From contig CM056577.1 in the NCBI GenBank assembly GCA_029721435.1, forward strand, positions 121,027,219 through 121,091,218: DNA of 64,000 bases, given 5' to 3'. Each line of letters begins with the position of its first letter. Position 1 is the first letter of the stretch. The notes under the pieces were generated by a model, which worked only from the letters and a program-made list of their open reading frames with translations, was not told where the DNA came from and searched no databases. This document shows, piece after piece, positions 1-9,893 of the stretch. The position numbers and the translations under genes were made by a program. The stretch is from Gymnothorax reevesii. Lineage: Eukaryota > Chordata > Actinopteri > Anguilliformes > Muraenidae.

Positions 1-1088
1 GAGGAGGCAGAAGAGGGCGGAGGAGAGGCGGAGTTAAAAGGGTTTGGAATGGGAGAAGGGGAGGGGCTACGGAGGGAAGGTGGAGCCAAATATTCAGAGA
101 TGCCGTCGGGGACGTCAAGGCTGCCAGAACGCTGGTAGTTCCCTGGTTTTGGTCGGGTCGGAGGTTTGGACCTCCCCTGGGAGGAGACTGTGGAACTGTC
201 ACCGCCCCCAAACTTGCTAATGAGCCGGTTAATGGGGGCCAGGGAGTCTGTGTCCACTGTCGGGGCGGGGCCTTCATCCAGAGACGTGACAGGAGGGGGC
301 GGAGACGGGAAGGACTCCCCATTAAAGCCCTGCCCTTCCCCGTTGACAGCTCTCTTCTCTCCTCCGTTCATTATCCCTCCATCCAAGGTCCCATAACTCG
401 CAGAACGCCCATCTCCTGGTGGTCTGGTCACCAGCCCACGAAAATCTGCCAGGGCTTTCCTGTCTATCATGGAGTTCTCTGACTGGGTGCGCCCTAGCGA
501 CTGAGCAGGGTCAGGTGTAACCCCTTCCCTCTCCTCCTTTCTACGGGGCAGGCTGTAAGAGCTCTGAGGTGAGACTTTGGGCGGGGCCAAGGACTGGGCA
601 GGGCTAGGATTGACACCACCTCTGCCCCCTTTTTTCCAGGGCAGGCTGTTTGAGTTCTGGGGCGAGGTTGTGGGCGGGGCATCTGCAAGGACAGAATCTG
701 CTCCAATCCCCTCTACTTTTCTCCGTGGAAGGCTGTAGGCACTCTGAGGCGGGGCCTTGACAGAGGGTGGGGTCTTGGGCGGGGCTTGCGCTGGGGGCGG
801 GGTTTTGGGCAGGGCCTCGCTCTTGAGCTGCACCCCGTACGAGTCGCCCTTCTCGCCCTCCTTCAGCACCACGTAGGGCTGCCCCGCAATGCCCTGCACT
901 CGCACCGCCACCCCATATTTGGAGGTTGGCGAGGTGACAGAGCTGCCCACAACCCGATCGACGCCACTGCCACCACCCGCCCGCAGCCCCGCAGGGTACC
1001 CTCCGCCAGTGTCGTGCAGGTCTTTAATGAAGCGGATCTGAACCCCGTAATCCAGGTGGGGCTTCCGGTCTGCTGAGAGAGTACTCAT
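1..1088 (-). CDS. cgn: Cingulin, first coding exon (partial, runs off left edge)
   Basis: Cingulin is a cytoplasmic tight-junction plaque protein that binds ZO-1 and actomyosin; its head is followed by a long coiled-coil rod. The reading frame is open for 362 codons from the ATG at 1088 to base 1. Residues 58-75 (YGVAVRVQGIAGQPYVVL) and the following GEKGDSYGVQLK match the conserved head box of vertebrate cingulin, and HLDYGVQIRFI (11-21) matches its N-terminus. LAPINRLISKFGGGDSS further on resembles the conserved SLINKF segment. A pyrimidine-rich acceptor (CGCCCTCAG) lies two bases before the ATG, so this is the first coding exon and a non-coding exon lies upstream (higher coordinates). The coiled-coil rod is outside the window. 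Odd: three copies of an S-x-x-[YN]-S-L-P-[RW]-[RK]-K motif at about residues 115-124, 144-153 and 175-184, in Pro-rich linkers. Paralogue cgnl1 is less likely because the head matches cingulin closely. Confidence 0.93.
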   Translation of the reverse strand, partial: MSTLSADRKPHLDYGVQIRFIKDLHDTGGGYPAGLRAGGGSGVDRVVGSSVTSPTSKYGVAVRVQGIAGQPYVVLKEGEKGDSYGVQLKSEALPKTPPPAQAPPKTPPSVKAPPQSAYSLPRRKVEGIGADSVLADAPPTTSPQNSNSLPWKKGGRGGVNPSPAQSLAPPKVSPQSSYSLPRRKEEREGVTPDPAQSLGRTQSENSMIDRKALADFRGLVTRPPGDGRSASYGTLDGGIMNGGEKRAVNGEGQGFNGESFPSPPPPVTSLDEGPAPTVDTDSLAPINRLISKFGGGDSSTVSSQGRSKPPTRPKPGNYQRSGSLDVPDGISEYLAPPSLRSPSPSPIPNPFNSASPPPSSAS

Positions 1089-1475
1089 CACTGAGGGCGA
1101 GAGAGCGAGAGATTCAGCATGTCGTAACCAGATGGGAACAGTGTGAACACTTGCACTGGACAATTATGTACACATCTATGTGTAGATGATTTAAGTCCTT
1201 CTCATATGCAAACAAAATACTTACATTACTGTAACTATTTTCCATATTACACGAATGCTGTGGCAACAATTAGTTTTTGAACTTCAGGCCAAAAAGGAAC
1301 TTGAAATCAAAAGGGGAGAAGGGGACACAAAAAAACCAAAAAACAAAATGAGAAATTAGTTTAACGGTAAAAACAAAATAAAAGAACCCCTTGCGCTTCA
1401 GCCCCTCTCTTGCCAGAGGTCGGTGCTCACAGAAAAGGACAAATTCAGAACAAATGAAGGAACAGACTGGAGCAT
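1089..1475. other. Probable cgn 5' intron, start
   Basis: AT-rich sequence directly upstream of the cgn splice acceptor on the minus strand. No coding signal was seen. It is inferred to be intron because the acceptor sits next to the start codon. Confidence 0.5.
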
Positions 1476-1535
1476 TCAAATCACTTGCATCAGTTTATTG
1501 AGATGCATCTCAATAAACTGATGCAAGTGATTTGA
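1476..1535. repeat. 60-bp perfect palindrome without spacer
   Basis: Bases 1476-1505 are exactly the reverse complement of 1506-1535, with the centre at GATGC|ATC and no loop. Allowing one mismatch extends the symmetry to 1472-1539. It could form a cruciform. It may be a tiny fold-back insertion or a sequencing/assembly fold-back artefact. Confidence 0.95.
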
Positions 1536-2097
1536 GTGCTGCAGTCTCGAATTTCAATTTAACATTCTTAATTGAAGGAGATATTTCAATATGCCTCAAC
1601 TGCTCTCGCTCTGCTTTTCTCTTACGCACACACACGCACACACACAGTGCTTAAGGAATGTGTCATAAGTATTACATAAAGTCAGACTGCACTAAGCAAA
1701 CAGGATGTGCTCACAAAGTACCAGAATGTTAAACTTGAACAGAAAAACAAACTAAGGCACCAGTTACAGAAGTGGGAAGATGACCCACAATATACTGTAC
1801 TGCATATAGAGAAAGCAAATACGAGCACTAAAATGAACACACGCACATGTACAGGTTATGAGCTCCCCAATACTACAAAAAGGCACACTGCTTACAATAC
1901 TCCCCTACTGTTCAGAAGTATTGGGGGGGGGAGGGTAAGAATGCGGACAACACTTTTTAAAGTACTGGGACACACCCACTGCTACCATTTCACCTCATAC
2001 ACTCAAGCGGTATTGGGCCTCTGAACTTTAACCTGCGCGAGTCACCTGCCACGGCTCCAAACCATGAGAAAACAGAAGCTGTGACCAGATGGGTAGC

Positions 2098-2186
2098 CTA
2101 ACACTAACACTAACACTAACACTAACACTAACACTAACACTAACACTAACACTAACACTAACACTAACACTAACACTAACACTAAC
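2098..2186. repeat. Hexamer microsatellite (ACTAAC)n / (GTTAGT)n
   Basis: About 15 head-to-tail copies of ACTAAC, almost without interruption. The complementary hexamer GTTAGT resembles a telomere repeat but lacks the GGG, so it is an interstitial satellite and not a telomere. Confidence 0.97.
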
Positions 2187-2416
2187 CTGGGAGACACACC
2201 ACCATAAGACACCTGTTACTGTGCAGGAAAAAGCAAATCTGCGCACATACGTGCACAACAGAACAAACACAGGAAGGGTGCTAGAAGCAGTCCATACAGA
2301 TCAACTATCCCAGAGGCTGTGTGTCTTGATGACCACGCCCCCCCCCCTCCTCCTGATCTGAGGTAAATCCAACTTGTCGTCCGGGGTATACAACAGGCAA
2401 CAGTGAGCAGACTGTA

Positions 2417-2570
2417 AATGGTAAATGGGCAGCATTTATATAGCGCTTCTAGTCACATGACACAAAGCGCTTTACAGTTATGCCTCTCATTCACCCTGAT
2501 GGCGGAGGCCGCCGTGCGAGGCGCCAACCCGCACATCAACCGACCTGCACCGTCTTTCCTTATATCGACT
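2417..2570 (+). repeat. Dispersed fish repeat (ATTTATATAGCGCTT family)
   Basis: Contains the phrase 'atttatatagcgcttct' followed by 'caaagcgctttacag' and a GC-rich 'gcggaggccgccgtgcgaggcgcc' type segment. This combination is a common interspersed repeat of fish genomes, usually classed as SINE-like. The assignment is from recognition; boundaries are approximate. Confidence 0.5.
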
Positions 2571-5000
2571 CCCATTCACTCATACCATATTCTACTCCTC
2601 TCCCACACCGTAGCAACATACCGCGTGGCATCAGTTTTCATTCAAACGTTTCATTAACTGAAAGAAGTTCTGAAGGGAATAAATATGCAGATGGTGAGAG
2701 TTTGTATTTCTATGGGGCTCACGTCAATTATGAGGCGTAAGCCTCAATCTTTTTGAAGACAAGGGCGTTTCACCATGTACCTCATTGAGAGGTTTAAACA
2801 CTGATGCCCAGCAAGGGCATTGCAGACAGAGAAAGGGAAAAAAAAAAAAAAAAAAATCAACATGCCTCCATACAGCACAATTACAAAGGAAAAAAAAAAA
2901 AAAAAAAAATCACATTACTTTGCCTTAGCAGCCACAAAGCTCTCAGCCTTCCAAAATAACCTGATATCCTCATCTCAGATGGCTTTGATATACCAAAACA
3001 TGAAAGAACACTTCATTTTTGACCCAAGTGTGTAAAATGTAAAAAACAAGTGTTGTTTACATTATTTGTCTTAATCCAAGACAACACAAAATGCATCAAA
3101 ATATTTGATCAGCCGACTTTATTGCCACAAAAAAGGGTATCCACAGGGGTGACAAAAATCACAGCAAGTCCAGTCCATTAAATCAACATGTCGAACAGTG
3201 TGTCCACAGTCAGGTGAATATCATTGTGTAATGAACACTTGATCGCACCACAGCTTGACAATGTCTTCAGAAGCTCAGAACAAGAGAAAATAAGAAAACG
3301 CTCAGTGGTTTAGTGGCGTATACAGTATATTCAGGCTCACCCAAGGTGCATAAAAGGGAGGGAAACTGTTACGGATAATGTAGGGGGAAAAGCAGAAAAA
3401 ATGTCTTGAGTGTTGCCCCTTAGTTACATCAGCGTAATCCGATTAGATTAAATCTCAGAATTGCAACATTTCAAAGGCAGAAGCGGTGACCCAAATCCCA
3501 AACTTTGGGATAAGGATTATGATGACCTGCTTACAATCCAGATCAATCACTTTCATGCATGTAAAATTTAAAAAGGTAAGGATTCTAAGAATTTTGAGAG
3601 CAGAAATTCAGCGTAAACTTGATCCCACAGGGAGGGTGGATTCAGGTTGGGTAGGGACATGTGGTGCACACAGATCTGTCAGAAACAGGTTTATCCAGGG
3701 CTTGCACGTTAATGAGAACCCAGAGCGTTCAGAATTCAAATACATTCTGAATGGACGATGCAACATTTGTCTTTGGAACCCCCCCCAAAACAAATAGCAG
3801 TCTAAAAGAAACATAAGCTTTAGAAATTAATGCATGCCAGGGACATTATCCTAAAATACAATTGAATAAACATTTGAAAAGACTGGCAAATGGTAGCTGC
3901 AATAAAAAAAATTCATAGCTCTTCCACAGGTATCAGATAAACTTTTGATGAAACTCTCCATAGTTACTTTCAGTCAAAAATGAATTTAAAAATTTTTTTA
4001 CTCTGCAATTGGACATTGAGTTCCAAAATTTAATCAGACTCTGGCCTTTAAAATGATGATCGAATGCACGTATGAAGGAGCTATATGCAAACAGATTTAA
4101 GCCTTTACCAATATACGACAATTCATATTAATGGACCAAAATGTATGGATAATGGATGACAGATTCATCTGACGTCAGATCATATCTGAAATACAGAGAC
4201 CCAGCCAATAACTTTAATGACTCAACTAACTGCTGGGTTTCTACTCTTCCTAAGATTTTGCTGTGAAGCAGTCTTCTGCCCAATCAGTAACTTTAGTAGT
4301 TCTGTTAAACTACCTGAGTGGACAGAGACAGGGCTGAATTTTGATTTGAGGGCCAGATTAAACCAGCCCTAATTTAGAGATATACTGTGAGCACCACAAT
4401 TCATTGGACAGTGAATTGATTGTAGTTATTTTGATTTTGTTGCCAAAGTCAATGGCCAGATCTGAATTTTCGAGAACATGCATTTTACATCCTGAGGAGG
4501 AGACTGAGGGGAAAAGCCCCTGTAACCAGCAGGAAGTGAAGATGGCTGCAGGGCAGGCCTGGCAGGGCATTACTGAGGAAGATGCCCAGTGTTCACTCAC
4601 ATCGCGGGCTTCAAGCAGTAAATGCATGTGAAGGATATGCAACCAACTTTTTACAATGTACTGATGGTGGGGGGGGGTTTACTATGCGCAAAAGGTGTTG
4701 TCATGTCTAACTGGTTCATCCAATCTGTATGAAAACACTCAAATTAAAGCTCAGTCTTGTCACTACATCCAGTCAAACTCAAAGTGGAAGAGTACAGAAC
4801 TAAATGAAAGAAAAAGGGGTCCTCTACCCAATGCATTCTGGTAATCACTGCATGATTGATTGTTATTCATTTGTCTTACACCTGTATGATGCTTAGCTCT
4901 TATGGGTTTACAAGACACTGAACACTGATAACAAGGTGGCCACATGACAAATCCGTAATTACAGTTCTAAACAAGAGTTGTCAGAAAGACAACAAAGCTC
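2571..5000. other. Non-coding, no gene seen (likely cgn intron/intergenic)
   Basis: AT-rich sequence with two A-homopolymer runs near 2839-2856 and 2890-2909. Short reading frames here have no domain or codon signal. No transposon ends were recognised. Confidence 0.5.
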
Positions 5001-5002
5001 GC

Positions 5003-5095
5003 CGGGGCAAGGTTAAAGTTTTTCTGCACGCGGACGGACGCGGACGCCGGGGGTACGACAATAGCTCTCCAGTCGTTATTCGTCCCGGCAAGCTA
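5003..5095. repeat. Short fold-back element with GC-rich core
   Basis: The ends (AGCTCGCCGGGG near 5000 and CCCGGCAAGCT near 5085-5094) are near reverse complements. They enclose a GC-rich, CpG-rich core with a repeated GGACGCGGACG. An A/T-rich run follows directly. It looks like a small non-autonomous element; family unknown. Confidence 0.35.
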
Positions 5096-5370
5096 AAAAA
5101 AAAAAATAAATAAATCAAGAGAAAATCTTAAAACAATCAATTTTATGACAAGGACGTCTTATTAGGCTGGACACAGCATTCGCTGTCCTAACTGCAAATA
5201 CCCCTTCATTCTCATGCAAAGAATTAATTTCCCATGTCAATCTCTGACCATGTCCAAGAAAAAAAATATATAATTTAAGAAAGCAGTACCATCCAGAGAA
5301 GAGCAGCTCTTCCACAGCCCTTTCTTTTCATTAGAAGAGATGCAATTTTTGAAGCTCTTCATCCATTACA

Positions 5371-5393
5371 CCCCCCCCCCCCCCCCCCCCCCC
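5371..5393. repeat. Poly-C run (23 C)
   Basis: Uninterrupted run of 23 cytosines flanked by A and ACCAACG. Runs this long are rare and may be length-polymorphic or miscounted. Confidence 0.95.
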
Positions 5394-6949
5394 ACCAACG
5401 AGTTAAAGTTCTGCCCCAAAAACACCTTCCTTCCTTCAGGGCCCTCCATCATGAGGCAGGGTTGCCACATTAGAACTGCTCTTAGAGCCCATGATGGTCC
5501 CGTTCCCACCTAGGGGTCACAGTTTCAAATTGGGGAGGGGTCAGGGTTTTACTCAGTCAGGTTATCCACCTTAAGGTGAGCTTAATCCTACTTTGTGATA
5601 CATGAAACTGTTTTATAACCTTGGGTCCACCAGGCAGAGTGACAAGCGCCACCGTGGCCTTGTGTTGAGACAAATTATGCTACCATGCAAACAATGGAAG
5701 CTTCCGTTACAAAATTTTCAGATTTTAGTGAGAGCCCTGCACTGGAGCCAAATACACCTTATCAAAATACATAGCATACAAACTCACCATTTGCTCATGT
5801 TTACGTAATTATGCTTGGCAATTTACGAACCTGAACACTTCTTCACTTTTGGGGACATGAGCTGTCATTTGTAAGCAGGACAGGGGGCCATTTTGCACCA
5901 GCCAACTTGCACTTAATAAAAATCCACACATACATGACCTCCATTATAGACAGTTTTCATTGGAAGGCTTATGGAAAACATTCACAAGTCAGTGTTATAG
6001 AATTCCACCAATTTATTTACAAGCAATGGCTCATGTTAAACAAATGTTCAGATTTGAAAATCAATGTTTATATATATGCAATCTCACTCCTGCAATCTCT
6101 CCTGACAAAATACAAAATGTTTCAGTGCACCAAGAGGCGACTTCATACACACAAGACCCCCTCAAACCACTATATTTGGATTTTTTGAACAGAACCTATG
6201 CAACCCTGGTAATTAAATGTACCAACTGAGTAAATTTCCCTCCAAACTGGTAAAGTAAGGATACATTTCTCAAAACAGGAACATGCCAATTTTCTAGGTG
6301 TGACAAAACCAGAAACTCCTGTAGGGCTCATACACATAAATGAAGCCTCAGTATAAAGAAAATCTGATCATGAGAGCCGTGTCAGGCAGCTGGTTATGCA
6401 AAGCTTGGGCACACAGGCCCAGTGTAACACTGCGATGCCATGCAAATCAGGACTGGCATTAAGGTCACTTCTGCCTCTACCTTCAAGTCTCCTCTTTAGC
6501 GCTTTTGAGGATCCAAGAGCAAGAGTGACAAAGTAGTCAAGTATAGTACAGGTATAGAGCAAGAATACTTACTTGCTGTTTTACCAAAGCACATAGGGCC
6601 CATTCATAGACAATGAGTATCAAGTTTACCAAGTAAACAAGCAATCAACATGGCAACGGAAAGGCCCTTCTGCATAACACTGACCAACACCATGTCATGC
6701 CTGTAACGTTACCCCTAAGGGCAGTACAGCAGAGTCTCAATGGATGGTCAACACAGCTACAGCACCATCTGTGTTGTGTGTGTGTGTGTGTGTATGTGTG
6801 TTTCTTGTACTTGCTACACAGTGAGGACTAGGTAAAGAGAAAAAAATAAATAAATAAAAATAAACTCTTCCTCCAGTGGGGGGGAAATTATCGGGAAGTG
6901 AGAACATTTTCACCTGTCCTCACAACTTAAGGCAAATTGTGAATCAGTT
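5394..6949. other. Non-coding, no gene seen
   Basis: AT-rich stretch with a (TG)n run near 6775-6800 and an AAATAAATAAA run near 6842-6862. The phrase 'agtgaggactagg' at about 6820 is mirrored by 'gtcctcactagg' near 7360, suggesting that the following minisatellite sits inside one dispersed element. Confidence 0.45.
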
Positions 6950-7305
6950 AAGGTTAGGGTAAGGGTTAAATCGGAGCTAAGTTAAGGTTAGGGGTAAGGG
7001 TTAAATCAGGGATAGGTCAAGGTTAGGGTAAGGGTTAAATCAGAGCTAGGTTAAGGTTAGGGGTAAGGGTTAAATCAGAGATAGGTCAAGGTTAGGGTAA
7101 GGGTTAAATCAGAGCTAGGTTAAGGTTAGGGGTAAGGGTTAAATCAGAGATAGGTCAAGGTTAGGGTAAGGGTTAAATCAGAGCTAGGTTAAGGTTAGGG
7201 GTAAGGGTTAAATCAGAGATAGGTCAAGGTTAGGGTAAGGGTTAAATCAGAGCTAGGTTAAGGTTAGGGGTAAGGGTTAAATCAGAGATAGGTCAAGATT
7301 AGGGT
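6950..7305 (+). repeat. Telomere-like minisatellite, 69-bp higher-order unit
   Basis: Five copies of a 69-bp unit made of two related half-units of 35 and 34 bp, each containing GGTTAGGG(G)TAAGGGTTAAATC. Half-units differ at AGATAGGTCAA versus AGCTAGGTTAA. The anchor GGTTAGGGG recurs at 6986 and 7055, a spacing of 69. TTAGGG-like motifs are present but the array is a diverged interstitial satellite. Confidence 0.95.
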
Positions 7306-9107
7306 AAGGGTTTGGGTTAGGCATGTGTTGCTTATTGTTAAAATTAGGGAAAGCCAAAAGTCCTCACTAGGAAAGACGTACAAAGATGTGTATGTGTTTG
7401 TGTGTTGTGTGCTGAGGGAGTGGGGGGATGGAGGGGGGTATTGGGGGTGTTGTGAGTTTCAGGAGGTGGACGGGGCTTCTGTGGACTGAACTACAGTGAG
7501 GCTACAGTCTACAGGGGGCTTAAGTTGGATCAATTCTGCACTGGTGACTGAGCACTAAAAGGCACAAAGCATTTGAGACAGTTAATTAGGAAAACAGGAG
7601 TCGCCATCAAGATCATTCACACGCCAGCTAACCTGCATCAGCCCACCATTTCAGTGTGTGACTCTGTGTGAGACTGTGTGTCTGTGTGCGCTTACATCGC
7701 TAGATTAGTGAAAAACAGAGAAACCACAACATTGTGAGGACATCTGGGGTTGTACAGGCGTTTTGAGTGGTCCTCACAGAGGATTACGTTTAATTGTCTT
7801 AATTTGGTTCAGGAAAGGCTGAACAAGAGTTAATACAATGTCCTTGCAAGCATAGCTGTACAAACCTGCGTGTGGGTGTGTGTGTAGTGTGTTTTGTGCA
7901 TTTTACCAGCAGTGGTGACCGCCTCCCTCCTTTTCAGAGTGTGTGCACGCGTGTACTCGTGTGTGTCTGAGTGCGAGTATGAGCCAGCCTGAGCAAGTGC
8001 GTGTGTAAGCGTGTGTGTGCACATGTGCGCGCGTATGTACACGTGCGTGTGCGCACCTTTGTACACAGTAGGACGCAGGAACAGCAGTGCTTGCAGGTTT
8101 TCCCTGTGTCTCTGCTGAACTGATCTGAGATCAGTTTGAGGGGCGGGGCCAGGCTACATTCCCCAACTTATTACTCACATAATGCGGAAAGGAACACAAC
8201 CAAACCAAAGAATGCAAGGAATGCGGCCTCTCTTTCATCCACTCTCACTCGCTCACTCACTCTCCCTGATCTCTCCATCCGTTCTGCTCCCCATCTCCCT
8301 CAACCCATCCTCTCCCTTCGTCCGTACACCCTCTGAATCTTGTCCTCATTCGCTCACTGAGCAGAAACTTACTGACACATACTTTTCACCAAACCATCCA
8401 TTTCGATTAGCCTGGCTCACACAGTTTGATCAAACCTGGCTGTTATCCAAGAGTAAATCACTACTCAAGCTTCACTCAAAATGCACAAGTGAAGCAAGCA
8501 AGACAAAACCGATGGCTATGGGGAAAAAACGAAGTTGTTTTTGTTTGCACTAGCATAGCCAACGCCCGTACACTGACCTGGCCGAGCCCTGATCAGATTA
8601 GACTGGATTTGATTAGCTCTCAGAACAGCGCAGACCCAATAAAGGAGCCAGGATTGATCTTTACGGCAAATGTGGAGGGTTCACGATCAGAGCGAGGTGA
8701 AGCCAAAAGTGAGTCGGGCCCCCAGGAGCCCTGTGGATAAGTGTGTGACTGGCCCCAAGGAGCCCAGCAGTGAGCAAAGGTGCGCAACACAGCTCATGAG
8801 CCTTGGGCGACGGCAACAGTTGGAGGGGAAAAAAAAAAAAAAACAAAACTAGAACTTCTTTCAGGAAAAACAAAACCAGACAAACAGGAAAAACTCCTGC
8901 TGCTTGAATGGGAGGTTTACATTGAGGAAAAGGAATGTCACCGCTGGACTAATGAACTGGCTGCTCCAGGTACAGACAGGGTTACCTGGTCATCCGGGTC
9001 AGGGGCAAGGGCTCGGGGGAGGTGGAGGGGCTAGTTTCGGTTTCGGCAATCACCCCTTGGCCCAATCAGCTGTGACCACAAGGCTACTTCTCTCGTAGGC
9101 TAGTATA
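7306..9107. other. Non-coding, microsatellite-rich, no gene seen
   Basis: GT/TG-rich low-complexity sequence around 7380-7440, 7650-7690 and 7870-8055. The rest is unremarkable. Reading frames here are low-complexity His/Thr products and are not considered genes. Confidence 0.45.
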
Positions 9108-9893
9108 CAGCATCTCACAAAAGTGAGTACACCCCTCGCACTTTGACAATTAATTTATTATATCTTTTCGAGAGACAACGTTACAGTAATGAAACCTGAA
9201 TGTATTCTACAGTAGTCATTGTACAATGTGTGTAGCAGTGTAGGTGTACTGCACTGTCCAAATAACTGAACAAACAGTCACCATTTCCAAAATGGTTGGC
9301 AACAAAATTGTGTACACCTCACAGTCAACATGTCAAATTGTGTCCATAGTTTCAATATTTAGTGTGACCACCATTGTTGTCCAGCACTGCCTTGATTCTC
9401 CTAGGCATGGAATTCACCAGAGCTGCACAGGTTGTAGCTGGGATCCTCCTCCACTCCTCCATGACAACATCACTGAGCTGGTGGATGTTGGACACCTGCT
9501 GCTCCTCAGAGATTTCTTTCCCATGTGGTGCCATGTTGACTAACCAGTGACACCCAAAGCACCACTATTTAAACCTTCAACACGCTACACAACCTCATAT
9601 AACCCAGTTGAACAGACAAATGCATGAGCATGATGATTAAGACACGTTTCATTGCTTGGTTGACCATTACCAATTGGGGTGTGTACTCACTTTTGTTGCC
9701 ACCCATTTTGGAAATGGTGACTGTTCAGTTATTTGGACAGTGCAGTAAATCTACACTGCTACAGATATTGTACAATGACTACTCTAGAATATATTCAAGT
9801 TTAATTTCTGTAACATTTCATTGATTATATCTTCTCAAGGGACATAATCAATTGTTGAAATGTGAGGGGTGTACTCACTTTTGAGAGATACTG
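9108..9893 (-). mobile_element. Tc1-like element with long IR/DR-type inverted ends, decayed
   Basis: Flanked by TA on both sides. Terminal inverted repeats of about 205 bp start CAGCATCTCACAAAAGTGAG on the left and CAGTATCTCTCAAAAGTGAG on the right (reverse complement). Each end carries the GTGAGTACAC-type motif twice, near the outer tip (9119 and 9869) and near the inner edge (about 9302 and 9679). This is the IR/DR layout known from Sleeping Beauty-like Tc1 elements. At 786 bp it is far shorter than a full Tc1 (about 1.6 kb), so most of the transposase is deleted. Confidence 0.85.
9352..9534 (-). pseudogene. Tc1 transposase C-terminal remnant
   Basis: About 60 residues ending MPRRIKAVLDNNGGHTKY, which matches the C-terminal end of Tc1-family transposases (the NSMPRR...NGGHTKY signature). 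WRRIPATT upstream fits the same region. The catalytic DDE core is missing, so it cannot be active. It lies between the inverted ends of the surrounding element. Confidence 0.8.

Noticed and set aside
2028..2361. Val-Ser and Thr-Leu repeat proteins around 2100-2186
   Set aside because: Products of a hexamer microsatellite read in frame.
6950..7305. Possible internal telomere
   Set aside because: TTAGGG-like cores are embedded in a 69-bp unit and not in pure hexamer tandem; it is a minisatellite.
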